Part shown: piece by piece, positions 36,971-45,568 of the stretch
How the letters are laid out: each line of letters starts with the position of its first letter
How positions within the stretch are numbered: position 1 is the stretch's first letter
Source: Pseudomonas mangrovi
GTDB taxonomy: Bacteria > Pseudomonadota > Gammaproteobacteria > Pseudomonadales > Pseudomonadaceae
Direction: 5' to 3'
Assembly: GCF_003052585.1 (NCBI RefSeq)
Contig: NZ_QASN01000021.1
Coordinates: forward strand, 1-64,000
DNA length: 64,000 bases
Translations under genes and position numbers: made by a program
The notes under the pieces: model-generated
Seen by the model: the letters and a program-made list of their open reading frames with translations, nothing else
The model's database searches: none
Told to the model about the DNA's origin: nothing

Positions 36971-37558
36971 CTAGCGCCTCGTGGCCGACCCATCCGGCAA
37001 CAACCCCAGCAACTCCCGTTCGATCTGCTCCAGCGGCTCCAGACTCTCTCGCGTGCGCGCCAGCACCACCGCGCCCTCGAGCGCGGCAATCGCCAGGCAG
37101 GCCCGAGAGGCCGCCTGCTCGGCGCCAAGCCCGTCTTGTAGCAGCGCCTGTTCGATGGCCTGCATCCAGTTGGCAAAGGCATGAGCACAGGCCTCACGCA
37201 CCACGGCCAGCTCCTCGCCGCTGCTCATGGCGGTGGAGAACACCGGGCAGGATGCCTGGAACTGCGAACGCGTCAGCCAGCTGCGCAAGGTGCCAGTCAT
37301 CGCCTGCAGCAGCTGCCGACCATGTGGCGGCCGCTTGCCGGCCTGCGCCAGGGCACTGGCGACCTCATCACCGATGAAAGCCACCGCCGCCGCCGCCATC
37401 TGCGGTTTGCCCTGCGGGAAGTAGTGGTACAGCGAGCCCTTGGGCGCCTCGGACAAGCGGATCACGTCGTTCAGTCCGGTGCCGTAATAGCCATGGCTGG
37501 CCAGTAGCGAAGCGGTGGCGCGGACGATGCGATCACAGGCGTCGGACTTCTTTGCCAC
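36971..37558 (-). CDS. TetR-family repressor (LmrA/YxaF-like)
   Basis: It has 195 residues. The N-terminal helix-turn-helix reads RIVRATASLLASHGYYGTGLNDVIRLSEAPKGSLYHYFPQGK (in parts), with GSLYHYFPQGK typical of the LmrA/YxaF subgroup. The C-terminal ligand domain contains CPVFSTAMSSGEELAVV, also subgroup-like. It lies 36 bp after a thioesterase gene on the same strand. A TAGACTGGTCTA palindrome before that gene is a likely self-regulated operator, so the pair probably forms an autoregulated operon. The inducer is unknown. Confidence 0.85.
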   Translation of the reverse strand: MAKKSDACDRIVRATASLLASHGYYGTGLNDVIRLSEAPKGSLYHYFPQGKPQMAAAAVAFIGDEVASALAQAGKRPPHGRQLLQAMTGTLRSWLTRSQFQASCPVFSTAMSSGEELAVVREACAHAFANWMQAIEQALLQDGLGAEQAASRACLAIAALEGAVVLARTRESLEPLEQIERELLGLLPDGSATRR

Positions 37559-37594
37559 GGGGCGTCTCCTGGGCGATGGACGGGGCAGGATGCC

Positions 37595-38029
37595 TCAGCC
37601 CCCCGGGATATGGAATACCGCACTGGCACGCGCGACCACCTTGCCGGCTGCGCGCAGTCGCGCATCGGCAAAGGCGACCTGGCGTCCGAGGCGCAGGATG
37701 TCGCAATGCACCTCGAGCCAGTCGCCCAGTCGCGCTACTCCGCAGTAGTCGAGGCTCAGATTGACCGTGGTCAGGCGTACCGGTGGGTCGACTGAGAACG
37801 CCGTGGCGTAGCCCAGCCCGACATCGGCCAGGGTTGCCAGCAAGCCGCCGTGGGCGGTGCCGCTGGCATTGCAGTGCCTCTGCTCGATGCGCAGCCCAAG
37901 CGTCAGCGGTTCGTCGCCCCGCGCCGGGCGCTGCAGCAGGGGACCCAACAGGTCGAGGAAGGAGCTGCTGCGCTGCAGCGGCAAAAAGCCTTCAGGGATG
38001 GCTTCGGCATGGGGGTCGATAGAGGACAT
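37595..38029 (-). CDS. PaaI-type hotdog-fold thioesterase
   Basis: ATG at 38029 gives 144 residues. The hotdog motif HCNASGTAHGGLLATLADVG is clear (HGG...AD, with Asn and Asp nearby), followed by VRLTTVNLSLDYCG and VVARASAVFHI. These enzymes hydrolyse aryl- or acyl-CoA thioesters. It is followed by the TetR gene. A longer frame to 38098 would run over the operator and is not favoured. Confidence 0.85.
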   Translation of the reverse strand: MSSIDPHAEAIPEGFLPLQRSSSFLDLLGPLLQRPARGDEPLTLGLRIEQRHCNASGTAHGGLLATLADVGLGYATAFSVDPPVRLTTVNLSLDYCGVARLGDWLEVHCDILRLGRQVAFADARLRAAGKVVARASAVFHIPGG

Positions 38030-38048
38030 GGCGGCAACTCGATTTATA

Positions 38049-38060
38049 TAGACTGGTCTA
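38049..38060. promoter_or_regulatory. TetR-type operator TAGACTGGTCTA
   Basis: This near-perfect 12-bp palindrome lies 20 bp before the thioesterase start codon. Its complement contains TAGACCAGTC, the core I recall for Bacillus LmrA/YxaF sites; the linked repressor belongs to that subgroup. Confidence 0.6.
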
Positions 38061-38182
38061 GTTATTAGCTCACTCTTGCGTCGCGCGCCAGTCCGCACCT
38101 GACAATAGGCCTAGACTTTCGTCCAATGTGCCGGCGCCTTGATCGCGGAGGACCATTCCCCTACCAGCCAGAGGGTCAATGC

Positions 38183-40117
38183 ATGAGCAAGAACGACGCC
38201 TTCGCCGAAGCCGGCAAGACCGCCGTGCTGCAGAACATCCACGGCACCATGGAATTCCTGCGCAAGTACCCGCCGTTCATCCAGATGGAGAACGCGCACC
38301 TGGCCTATCTGGTCGAGCACTGCCAACTGCGCTTCTACGCCGCCGGCGATTCGATCCTCAAGCCCGAGGATGGGCCGGTCGAGCATTTCTTCATCGTCAA
38401 GCAGGGTCGCGTCCATGGCGAACGTCCGCACAGCGCCCGACGTGGCACCGAGACCACCTTCGAGATCACCGCCGGCGAGTGCTTCCCGCTCGCGGCGCTG
38501 ATCGGTGAGCGGGCAACCCGCACCGAACACCTGGCCGCCGAGGATACTTTCTGCCTGTTGCTCGGCAAGGAAGCCTTCGTCCGGCTCTTCGCCCTCTCCA
38601 GCCCGCTGCGCGACTTTGCCCTGCGCGGCGTCAGCAGCCTGCTCGATCAGGTCAACCAGCAGGCCCAGCTGCGCGCTGCCGAAACCCTCGGCGCCGAGTA
38701 TTCGCTGGACACCCGGCTGGGTGAACTGACCCTGCAGACACCGGTGTCCTGCGCGCCGGCAATGCCGCTCAACGAAGCCGTACGGCTGATGCACGAGCAG
38801 CATGTCGGCAGCATCGTGATCGTCGATCCGAGTGACCAACCGGTAGGCATCTTCACCCTGCGCGACCTGCGCCGGGTGATCGCCGAGGGCTGCAGCGACC
38901 TGAGCCGGCCCATCGAACAGCTGATGACCCAGAAGCCCTTTCACCTGCCACCGGAGGCCAGCGCCTTCGACGCTGCCATTGCCATGACCGAGCGCCACAT
39001 CGCCCACGTCTGCGTGGTCGAAAAAAAGCGCCTGCGTGCAGTGGTCTCCGAACGCGATCTGTTCTCCCTGCAGCGGGTCGACCTGGTTCATCTGGCCAGC
39101 ACCATTCGTCACGCACCACGTCTGGAGTCGCTGACCGCGCTGCGCAGCGACATCGGCCTGCTGGTCGACCGGATGCTTGCGCACGGTGCCAGCTCGACCC
39201 AGATCACCCACATCGTCACCCTGCTCAACGACCACACCGTCTGCCGTGTCATCGAGCTGACCCTGGAAGACATGGGCAATCCGGGCATTCCGTTCAGTTG
39301 GCTGTGCTTCGGTAGCGAGGGCCGGCGCGAGCAGACCCTGCATACCGACCAGGACAACGGCATTCTTTTCGAGGCGGCAGACGATGCCGAAGCCGCGGCG
39401 ATCCGCCAGCGCCTGCTGCCACTGGCGGCACAGATCAACCAGCACCTGGCGCAATGCGGTTTCACCCTGTGCAAGGGCAACATCATGGCCGGCAACCCCG
39501 AGCTGTGCCTGTCGCGCAGCGAGTGGTCGCGGCGTTTTGCCAGCTTCGTGCGCGAGGCGACGCCGGCCAACCTGCTTGGCTCAAGCATCTATTTCGACCT
39601 GCGGGTGGTCTGGGGCGACGAGCAGGGCTGTGCCCAACTGCGCAGCCAACTGCTCGAACAGATCGCCGACAACACCCTGTTCCAGCGCATGCTGGCAGAG
39701 AATGCGCTGCGCCACCGACCGCCGGTGGGGCGCTTCCGCGACTTCGTGGTGGCGCGCAAGGGCGCACAGAAGGACACCCTGGATCTCAAGGTCGAAGGCC
39801 TCACGCCCTTCGTCGACGGCGCCCGGCTGCTGGCCCTGGCCCATGGCGTGGAAGCCAGCAACACCCTGGAGCGTCTGCGTGCTCTGATGGAGGCCGGCGT
39901 GATCGAGACCCAGGATGGCGCCGCCTATGAGGAGGCCTACCACTTCATCCAGCAGACCCGCATGCAGCAGCATCAGCAACAGGCGCGCCTGGGCCAGCCC
40001 TACTCCAACCGCGTCGACCCGGACAGCCTGAACCACCTCGACCGACGCATCCTGCGTGAGTCCTTTCGCCAAGCACAGCGCCTGCAAAGCAGCCTGGCAC
40101 TGAGGTATCAGCTGTGA
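38183..40117 (+). CDS. Cyclic-nucleotide/CBS/DUF294 nucleotidyltransferase-like signalling protein
   Basis: ATG at 38183 gives 644 residues. The N-terminal 150 or so form a cNMP-binding-like domain (CQLRFYAAGDSILKPEDGPV). Two CBS domains follow (VRLMHEQHVGSIVIVDPSDQ; AIAMTERHIAHVCVVEKKRL). Next comes the DUF294 transferase-like site LCFGSEGRREQTLHTDQDNG, then a DUF294 C-terminal domain. It shares a 4-bp overlap with the exonuclease gene downstream. The pair commonly neighbours sodium/acetate-type symporters, and here the symporter lies opposite, two genes away. GlnD-like uridylyltransferase chemistry is suggested, not shown. Confidence 0.9.
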   Translation: MSKNDAFAEAGKTAVLQNIHGTMEFLRKYPPFIQMENAHLAYLVEHCQLRFYAAGDSILKPEDGPVEHFFIVKQGRVHGERPHSARRGTETTFEITAGECFPLAALIGERATRTEHLAAEDTFCLLLGKEAFVRLFALSSPLRDFALRGVSSLLDQVNQQAQLRAAETLGAEYSLDTRLGELTLQTPVSCAPAMPLNEAVRLMHEQHVGSIVIVDPSDQPVGIFTLRDLRRVIAEGCSDLSRPIEQLMTQKPFHLPPEASAFDAAIAMTERHIAHVCVVEKKRLRAVVSERDLFSLQRVDLVHLASTIRHAPRLESLTALRSDIGLLVDRMLAHGASSTQITHIVTLLNDHTVCRVIELTLEDMGNPGIPFSWLCFGSEGRREQTLHTDQDNGILFEAADDAEAAAIRQRLLPLAAQINQHLAQCGFTLCKGNIMAGNPELCLSRSEWSRRFASFVREATPANLLGSSIYFDLRVVWGDEQGCAQLRSQLLEQIADNTLFQRMLAENALRHRPPVGRFRDFVVARKGAQKDTLDLKVEGLTPFVDGARLLALAHGVEASNTLERLRALMEAGVIETQDGAAYEEAYHFIQQTRMQQHQQQARLGQPYSNRVDPDSLNHLDRRILRESFRQAQRLQSSLALRYQL

Positions 40118-40818
40118 ACCTGGCCTGGTTTCGCGGCAAGGGGCCGCAGCTCGATGAGCACCAGCGTGAGCGACTCGGCAGGCTGCTCGCCGCCGAGGTG
40201 CCGGATGACCGGCCGCTAGGCCAGCAGCGGCTGGTGGTGCTGGATCTGGAAACCAGCGGCTTGAACATGCGTCGTGATCTCGTGCTTTCGATCGGCGCCG
40301 TGGTGATTCGTGACGACGCCATCGATCTGGGTGAACAGTTCGAGGTCACCCTGCTGCGCCCGGTACAGCCGGTCAGCGAGAGCGTGCTGATTCACGGCAT
40401 CGCGCCCAGCGCCCTGGCCGCCGGCTGCGATCCGGCGCAGGCGCTGCTGGACTTCATGGAGTTTCTCGGCCCCAGCCCACTGTTGGCGTTCCACGCCGGA
40501 TTTGATCAGCGCATGCTCGCCCGGGCCCTGAAGCAGACCCTCGGCTACCGCCTGCAACATCGCTTTCTGGACGTCGCGGAGATGGCGCCGATGCTGTTCC
40601 CCGACAGCAAACCCCGGCACGGTGGGCTGGACGACTGGACCGAGCACTTCCACCTGCAGGTGCACCAGCGCCACCATGCCAGCGCCGATGCCCTGGTTAC
40701 CGCCGAGCTGGCACTGATCCTGTTCAGCCATGCGCGTCGCCAGGGCATCGACAGCCTGGCCGCCCTCGACAGCCGACTGGAGCACTGGCGGCGGCGCCAG
40801 AATGCGCAAATGCTCTGA
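40114..40818 (+). CDS. DnaQ-like 3'-5' exonuclease
   Basis: The 234-residue DEDDh exonuclease has VVLDLETSGLNMRRD (motif I, Asp and Glu), LLAFHAGFDQRML (motif II) and HHASADALVTAEL (motif III, His and Asp). It resembles the epsilon subunit of DNA polymerase III but is a stand-alone paralogue. Its GTG start overlaps the stop of the DUF294 gene, so they are co-translated. The substrate and the link to the CBS/DUF294 protein are unknown. Confidence 0.9.
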   Translation: MNLAWFRGKGPQLDEHQRERLGRLLAAEVPDDRPLGQQRLVVLDLETSGLNMRRDLVLSIGAVVIRDDAIDLGEQFEVTLLRPVQPVSESVLIHGIAPSALAAGCDPAQALLDFMEFLGPSPLLAFHAGFDQRMLARALKQTLGYRLQHRFLDVAEMAPMLFPDSKPRHGGLDDWTEHFHLQVHQRHHASADALVTAELALILFSHARRQGIDSLAALDSRLEHWRRRQNAQML

Positions 40819-41155
40819 GCTTCTTCTTGCCTGCACGCCGCTCCGAACAGGACGAAAGTACCCATTTCAGTGCCGGCCAAAGGCCACTGTCGCTTCGCTA
40901 TAAGCCGCAACGTAGAGCGCCTGGGATCTGTGACGGAGCACGCACTAAGTCCTGAAGAAGTGCGGCCCAGGTCAGCTTTTGCCGTACCGCTTCGTTGTTA
41001 GGCTCCTCATCGCTGATCCAGCCATGCAGTCGTGCCGCAGCCAGCGCGCCAGGCGATCAGACCTGCGGAAAGCAGATCGCGGTGTCCGCCATGCGGGCTT
41101 TCCTGCCAACCGCCCCATTTTCGTCCGGCCTAGGCCAAAGACATGGAGGACTGCC
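40819..41155. other. Intergenic stretch before the alginate lyase gene
   Basis: No gene, terminator or repeat is convincing here. The only clear element is the ribosome binding site GGAGGA at 41145-41150. Confidence 0.4.
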
Positions 41156-42262
41156 ATGCGCATTCCCGTCCTGATTGGCAGCTGTCTGCTGCTTCTCAAT
41201 CTGCCGCTGCAATCTGCCAGCGCCGCCAACTCCATCTGGGCGAACCAGCCGACCGCCTTCGCCAGCAAGATCGGCAACTACCGCTCCGCCACCTGTAACA
41301 CCCTGCCGCCCAAGCCCTATACCGGGCATCTGCGACTGGAGAGCAAGTACGACCAGAGCGACAAGAGCCGCTCGACACTGAGCCACGCTCGCTCCGATGA
41401 GAACCAGCGCATCAGCGAACACATCCAGGGCTATTACGTCGGTCTGGTCCGACTGGGCGCCAACTACCACCAGGCCCGCACCCCGGAGCAGGCCAAGGAA
41501 GCGCTCAGCTGCATGGACGTCTGGCTGGAAAGCTGGGCCCGGGCCGGCGCGCTGCAGAGTACCGACGTCACCGGTACCGGTCAGGCCATGCGTAAGTGGG
41601 CGCTGGCAGCGATCTCCTCGACCATTCTCAAGACCCAGTCGACCAGCGGCCAGCGCTTCAAGCCGTCGTCGATCCAGCGCAACTGGCTCGACCGCCTGGC
41701 GGGCATGGTGATCTCCGACTACCAGCCGCGCCTCGATCCGCAGTTCCGCAACTTCAACAACCACGACTACTGGGCCGCCTGGGCCGTCGCCTCCACCGGC
41801 CTGGTGCTCAACCGAGACCGCTACGTGACCTGGTCCGACCAGGCGCTGCGCCGCGGCATCAGCCAGATAGTCGTGTCCAAGCGCGGCGACTACGGCTATC
41901 TGCCGCAGGAAACCGCCCGGGGTTCGCTGGGCGCGGACTACACCCACTACGCCATGGTACCGCTGGTGCTGTTGGCTGAATCGGCGCATCGCAACGGCCG
42001 CACGCTCAAGCGCGAGGAACGCGAACGCCTGGAGCTGCTGGCCAATTTCGCCGCTCGAGCGGTTCTCGAGCCGCACAAGCTGCCCGAGCTCGCGCGCGGC
42101 CAGTCGCCGGTGCCGCAGCACAAGATGGCCTGGCTGATGCCGTTCCTCGAGCATCGGCCCAACCATGCACTGGCGCGCAAGCTGTACGAATCGCAGTTCG
42201 GCGAAGTCGACCACTACAGCCAGATCGGCGGCACCATCAAGTTCTTCTACTCCAAGCTGTAA
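41156..42262 (+). CDS. Alginate lyase family PL5 (AlgL-like)
   Basis: ATG at 41156 with GGAGGA upstream gives 368 residues and a signal peptide (IGSCLLLLNLPLQSASA). The PL5 active-site block FNNHDYWAAWAVAS supplies Asn202-His203. TARGSLGADYTHYAM supplies Arg255 and Tyr262, with the same 7-residue spacing as Arg249-Tyr256 in P. aeruginosa AlgL. All four catalytic positions are thus kept. It should cleave alginate or a related uronate polymer in the periplasm. Unlike algL it is not in an alginate biosynthesis operon. Confidence 0.85.
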   Translation: MRIPVLIGSCLLLLNLPLQSASAANSIWANQPTAFASKIGNYRSATCNTLPPKPYTGHLRLESKYDQSDKSRSTLSHARSDENQRISEHIQGYYVGLVRLGANYHQARTPEQAKEALSCMDVWLESWARAGALQSTDVTGTGQAMRKWALAAISSTILKTQSTSGQRFKPSSIQRNWLDRLAGMVISDYQPRLDPQFRNFNNHDYWAAWAVASTGLVLNRDRYVTWSDQALRRGISQIVVSKRGDYGYLPQETARGSLGADYTHYAMVPLVLLAESAHRNGRTLKREERERLELLANFAARAVLEPHKLPELARGQSPVPQHKMAWLMPFLEHRPNHALARKLYESQFGEVDHYSQIGGTIKFFYSKL

Positions 42263-42280
42263 GCCTTCTGCCGCCCGACC

Positions 42281-42310
42281 AACGCCCCGCCTGCCGGGGC
42301 GTTGTGCTTT
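42281..42310 (+). terminator. Terminator of the alginate lyase gene
   Basis: AACGCCCCG and CGGGGCGTT form a 9-bp stem, followed by GTGCTTTCT, 18 bp after the stop. Confidence 0.7.
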
Positions 42311-42747
42311 CTGCTCGAGCGACGTTGTCACCGCTGCAGACAGGCTGGACAAGACCGCCGGGCTGTCCCACCCGCGGTTTGCAACAGAGCGGCCTGATCG
42401 GCCCACGCCGACATGACGCCGGCCCCCACAACGGACGCTGTCATCCATCTTAAGGAACCGCTTAAAAAGGCAGCGAGCAGGGTCGGCGGGGGCGCCAGTT
42501 GGGGGCGCATAGACAGGCGCACTTTGACCAGGCCGCAGCAGGGGGCATTTCAACGAGGCCCAGAGCCATACTTGTCCAGAGGTTGCGTTAACAGTCCAGC
42601 AACCGGCAGCCCGTCAGCCCGGTCTCGGCTGTCTCAGCAATGCTGCGCCCTGCGGACTCCACCTTGCGTCCGACATCTGCATGCTTGCAGGGACCTTAGA
42701 GACAATACGGCCATACCTCCTTCTACCCCGAGCCTGCGCCGGAACGA
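42311..42747. other. Intergenic stretch between two terminators
   Basis: This lies between the convergent lyase and symporter genes and is outside both transcripts. It is somewhat less GC-rich in places and shows no convincing ORF, RNA or repeat. Confidence 0.4.
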
Positions 42748-42774
42748 AAAACGCCCCGGCAAGCCGGGGCGTTT
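42748..42774 (-). terminator. Terminator of the symporter operon
   Basis: AAACGCCCCGGC pairs with GCCGGGGCGTTT across AA; on the minus strand TTTTTCG follows. It is 17 bp after the symporter stop. Confidence 0.88.
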
Positions 42775-42790
42775 GCTGTCGCGGACCCTC

Positions 42791-44557
42791 TTAGTGGTCG
42801 ATGGCCGCACCCGCTCCACGCGGAACGCGGATGTCCTCGACCAGATGCTGGATGTGCTCCGGCGGCGCTGCGGTGAACTTAGACACCACCACGGCGGCGA
42901 TGAAGTTGAAGATCATCCCCAGGGTGCCGATGCCTTCCGGCGAGATACCGAACCACCACTCGTTCGGCCCGGCAGTCGGGTTGATGAACTTGTAGTAGAC
43001 GATATAGCTGAAGGTGAAGATCAGCCCGACCAGCATGCCGGCGATGGCGCCCTCCTTGTTCATCTTCTTGGAGAAGATGCCCATCACGATCACCGGGAAG
43101 AACGACGCTGCCGCCAGACCGAAGGCGAAGGCCACCACCTGAGCGACGAAGGCGGGCGGATAGATGCCGAACAACCCTGCAACCACCACCGCGACGCCTG
43201 CGGCGACACGTGCCGCGAGCAGCTCCTTCTTCTCGGAGATGTTCGGCATCAGGTTGCTCTTGAGCAGGTCGTGCGAGATGGACGTCGAGATCACCAGCAA
43301 CAGCCCTGCTGCGGTGGACAGCGCCGCCGCCAGGCCGCCCGCGGCAATCAGCGCGATCACCCAGCCTGGCAGGCCGGCGATTTCCGGGTTGGCGAGAACC
43401 ATGATGTCGTTGTCGACGTAAACCTCGGTGGTGGTCGGGGTCGGCGCATTCTTCAGCAGACGCTCTCCGGAAGCACCACGCTCGGCGGTGAACTCCGGCT
43501 TGCCGGCGAAGGCTGCGCCGGGTCCGTACTGAATGACACCGTCACTGTTCTTGTCCATCCAGGCGATCAGACCGGCGTTCTCCCAGGTCTTGAACCAGGC
43601 CGGCACTGCTTCGTAGCTGGTATTCGGCACGCTGGTCAGCAGGTTGGTACGGGCAAACGCCGCCACTGCCGGTGCAGTGGTGTAGAGCACGGCGATGAAC
43701 AGCAGCGCGTAGCCTGCGGACTTGCGCGCATCACGCACGGTGGGGGTGGTGAAGAAGCGCACGATCACATGAGGCAGACCGGCGGTACCGACCATCAGCG
43801 CCATGGTGATGAAGAAGATGTCGGTGGTCGACTTGCTGCCATCGGTGTAGGGCGTGAAGCCAAGCTCGGCGCCCAGACCGTTGAGGCGCTCCAGCACCGA
43901 CTGTCCGGTGCCGCTGACCTCGCTGCCGAAGCCCAGCTGCGGTATCGGGTTGCCGGTCACCATCATCGAGATGAAGATCGCCGGCACCATGTAGGCGAAG
44001 ATCATCACGCAGTACTGCGCCACCTGGGTATAGGTGATGCCCTTCATTCCACCGAGCACGGAATAGAAGAAGACGATCGCCATGCCGATCATCACCCCGG
44101 TGTTGATGTCGACTTCCAGGTAGCGCGAGAAGACGATGCCGACGCCGCGCATCTGCCCCGCCACGTAGGTGAAGGAGATGAAGATCACGCAGATCACCGC
44201 CACCACCCGCGCGGTCTGCGAGTAGTAACGTGCGCCGACGAACTCGGGCACGGTGAACTTGCCGAACTTGCGCAGGTAGGGCGCCAGACACATCGCCAGG
44301 AGCACGTAGCCGCCGGTCCAGCCCATCAGGTAGACCGAGCCGTCGTAGCCGGCGAAGGCGATGATCCCGGCCATGGAGATGAATGAGGCCGCGCTCATCC
44401 AGTCGGCGCCGGTGGCCATGCCGTTGAGTACCGGATGCACGCCCTTGCTGGCGACGTAGTACTCGCTGGTGGAGCCGGCGCGAGTCCAGATGGCGATGCC
44501 GATATAGAGCGCGAAGGACGCGCCGACGAACAGATAGATCAGGGTTTGGGTATCCAT
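42791..44557 (-). CDS. Sodium:solute symporter, large subunit (VC_2705 type, ActP-like)
   Basis: ATG at 44557 gives 588 residues starting MDTQTLIYLFVGASFALYIG; the longer frame overlaps the small-subunit gene and is not real. It has about 13 membrane helices of the SSS family (ATGADWMSAASFISMAGIIA, GGLAAALSTAAGLLLVISTS, SHDLLKSNLMPNISEKKELL). An inserted loop around residues 330-400 has a DKNSDG motif, as in the VC_2705 subgroup that pairs with a DUF4212 subunit. It imports a small monocarboxylate with Na+; acetate, lactate or similar is likely but unproven. Confidence 0.88.
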   Translation of the reverse strand: MDTQTLIYLFVGASFALYIGIAIWTRAGSTSEYYVASKGVHPVLNGMATGADWMSAASFISMAGIIAFAGYDGSVYLMGWTGGYVLLAMCLAPYLRKFGKFTVPEFVGARYYSQTARVVAVICVIFISFTYVAGQMRGVGIVFSRYLEVDINTGVMIGMAIVFFYSVLGGMKGITYTQVAQYCVMIFAYMVPAIFISMMVTGNPIPQLGFGSEVSGTGQSVLERLNGLGAELGFTPYTDGSKSTTDIFFITMALMVGTAGLPHVIVRFFTTPTVRDARKSAGYALLFIAVLYTTAPAVAAFARTNLLTSVPNTSYEAVPAWFKTWENAGLIAWMDKNSDGVIQYGPGAAFAGKPEFTAERGASGERLLKNAPTPTTTEVYVDNDIMVLANPEIAGLPGWVIALIAAGGLAAALSTAAGLLLVISTSISHDLLKSNLMPNISEKKELLAARVAAGVAVVVAGLFGIYPPAFVAQVVAFAFGLAAASFFPVIVMGIFSKKMNKEGAIAGMLVGLIFTFSYIVYYKFINPTAGPNEWWFGISPEGIGTLGMIFNFIAAVVVSKFTAAPPEHIQHLVEDIRVPRGAGAAIDH

Positions 44558-44568
44558 GCTCGCCAGCC

Positions 44569-44835
44569 TCACTCTTCGTGAACGTCGTACTTGCGATCGA
44601 GCTGATTCATCTTCCAGACATAGAAGAAGATCTCGAGCACAAAGACGTAGATGGAGCCCTGCTGGGCGAACCAGAATCCGAGCGGGAAGCCGAAGAACTG
44701 GATGGCATTGAGCTGATCGACGAGCAGCACGCCGAAGCCGAACGAGACCACGAACCAGATCACCAGCAGAATCAGCATCCAGCGCAGATTCTCTTTCCAG
44801 TAGGCAGTCGCGGCTTCTTGCTTTGAAGCGGACAT
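44569..44835 (-). CDS. Sodium:solute symporter small subunit (DUF4212)
   Basis: The 88-residue protein has two membrane helices (MLILLVIWFVVSFGFGVLL; GSIYVFVLEIFFYVWKM) and the conserved AYWKENLRWM start and LGFWFAQQGS between them, as expected of the DUF4212 partner. Its stop is 11 bp before the large-subunit start. CCTCCTCGAGG-type GGAGGG precedes the ATG on the minus strand. Confidence 0.9.
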   Translation of the reverse strand: MSASKQEAATAYWKENLRWMLILLVIWFVVSFGFGVLLVDQLNAIQFFGFPLGFWFAQQGSIYVFVLEIFFYVWKMNQLDRKYDVHEE

Positions 44836-44901
44836 AGGGGACCCTCCTCGAGGTGTTTTTGTTGTTCTGCCTCAAGGAACTTAGCAGTCCGCCAGGCGAG
44901 T

Positions 44902-44923
44902 GCTAGTCAGACTTTGGTCTAGC
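44902..44923. promoter_or_regulatory. Nested palindrome upstream of the symporter operon
   Basis: GCTAG and CTAGC flank AGAC-TTTG-GTCT in a 22-bp nested inverted repeat, about 70-90 bp before the small-subunit start. Farther out GTCCGC and GCGGAC add a third pair. It probably binds an activator. A CrbR/ErdR-type response regulator of acetate genes is one candidate, by context only. Confidence 0.4.
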
Positions 44924-45034
44924 GGACGCCCGGTGTACCGGGCCAGAGCGGTTGCGCTGTTGCACGGAAGTTGCCCGCAGGGCGCTGGCGGCCCCGACAG
45001 GTTGACTCTGCCTGCCCCGAAGCCTGGTAGATGA

Positions 45035-45223
45035 TCAGTCCGCCCGGGATGATCGAGCGCAGGTCATGGGTTTTTTCAGCGCGCTCGGGCGAATGTGCCG
45101 GACACCGGCCTGTTCGATCTCCTGCCCGGCACCGCCTTCCGGCATCGGGAACAACAGCGCGATGCGCCGCGCCAGGCGATGGCCTTCCAGGCGTTCCTCG
45201 CGCAAGCCGACATGCACCTTCAT
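45035..45223 (-). CDS. Small 62-residue protein coupled to the cre-linked membrane protein
   Basis: The ATG overlaps the stop of the upstream membrane-protein gene (ATGA), so translation is probably coupled. The product starts MKVHVGLREERLEGHRLARR, continues IALLFPMPEGGAGQEIEQAG and ends in a basic tail. It is charged and soluble and has no family I recognise. Coding character (codon bias, no competing frame) and the overlap support it, but the C-terminal 15 codons look less gene-like. Confidence 0.5.
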   Translation of the reverse strand: MKVHVGLREERLEGHRLARRIALLFPMPEGGAGQEIEQAGVRHIRPSALKKPMTCARSSRAD

Positions 45224-45525
45224 GTCCGGTACCAGAGGCGGAAGAAGCCCAGCGCGAGCAGCAGCGCGACCTGCGCCAGCGCCACGCACAACTGCAGGAA
45301 GGAGGTCACGCTGGGGTGCTCGGCGGCACCCTCGACGCCAGTCAGCCAGGTCCACAGCCCATCCGGCAACAGCTCCAGCGCCACGCCAGCTACCGGCTTG
45401 CCGCTGAACACCAGTCCCTGCACCAGGTCCATCTGGCCGGCGAACATCAGTCCGATCAGGATCAGCACCGCAACCACCAAGCCGAGGCAGAAGCAGGCGC
45501 AGAACTGCAGCATGAATCTCATCAT
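45220..45525 (-). CDS. Small membrane protein downstream of creD
   Basis: The start at 45525 (ATG ATG after AGGAGT) gives 101 residues. Two membrane segments are clear: FCACFCLGLVVAVLILIGLM near the N-terminus and LCVALAQVALLLALGFFRLW at the end, with a periplasmic or cytoplasmic loop of about 45 residues. A comparable hypothetical gene follows creD in P. aeruginosa (PA0466, from memory). It may belong to the cre regulon; function is unknown. Confidence 0.75.
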   Translation of the reverse strand: MMRFMLQFCACFCLGLVVAVLILIGLMFAGQMDLVQGLVFSGKPVAGVALELLPDGLWTWLTGVEGAAEHPSVTSFLQLCVALAQVALLLALGFFRLWYRT

Positions 45526-45568
45526 TGCAACTCCTGGCAAGGGCGCAGCCAGCTGCGCCCGACGTTTC

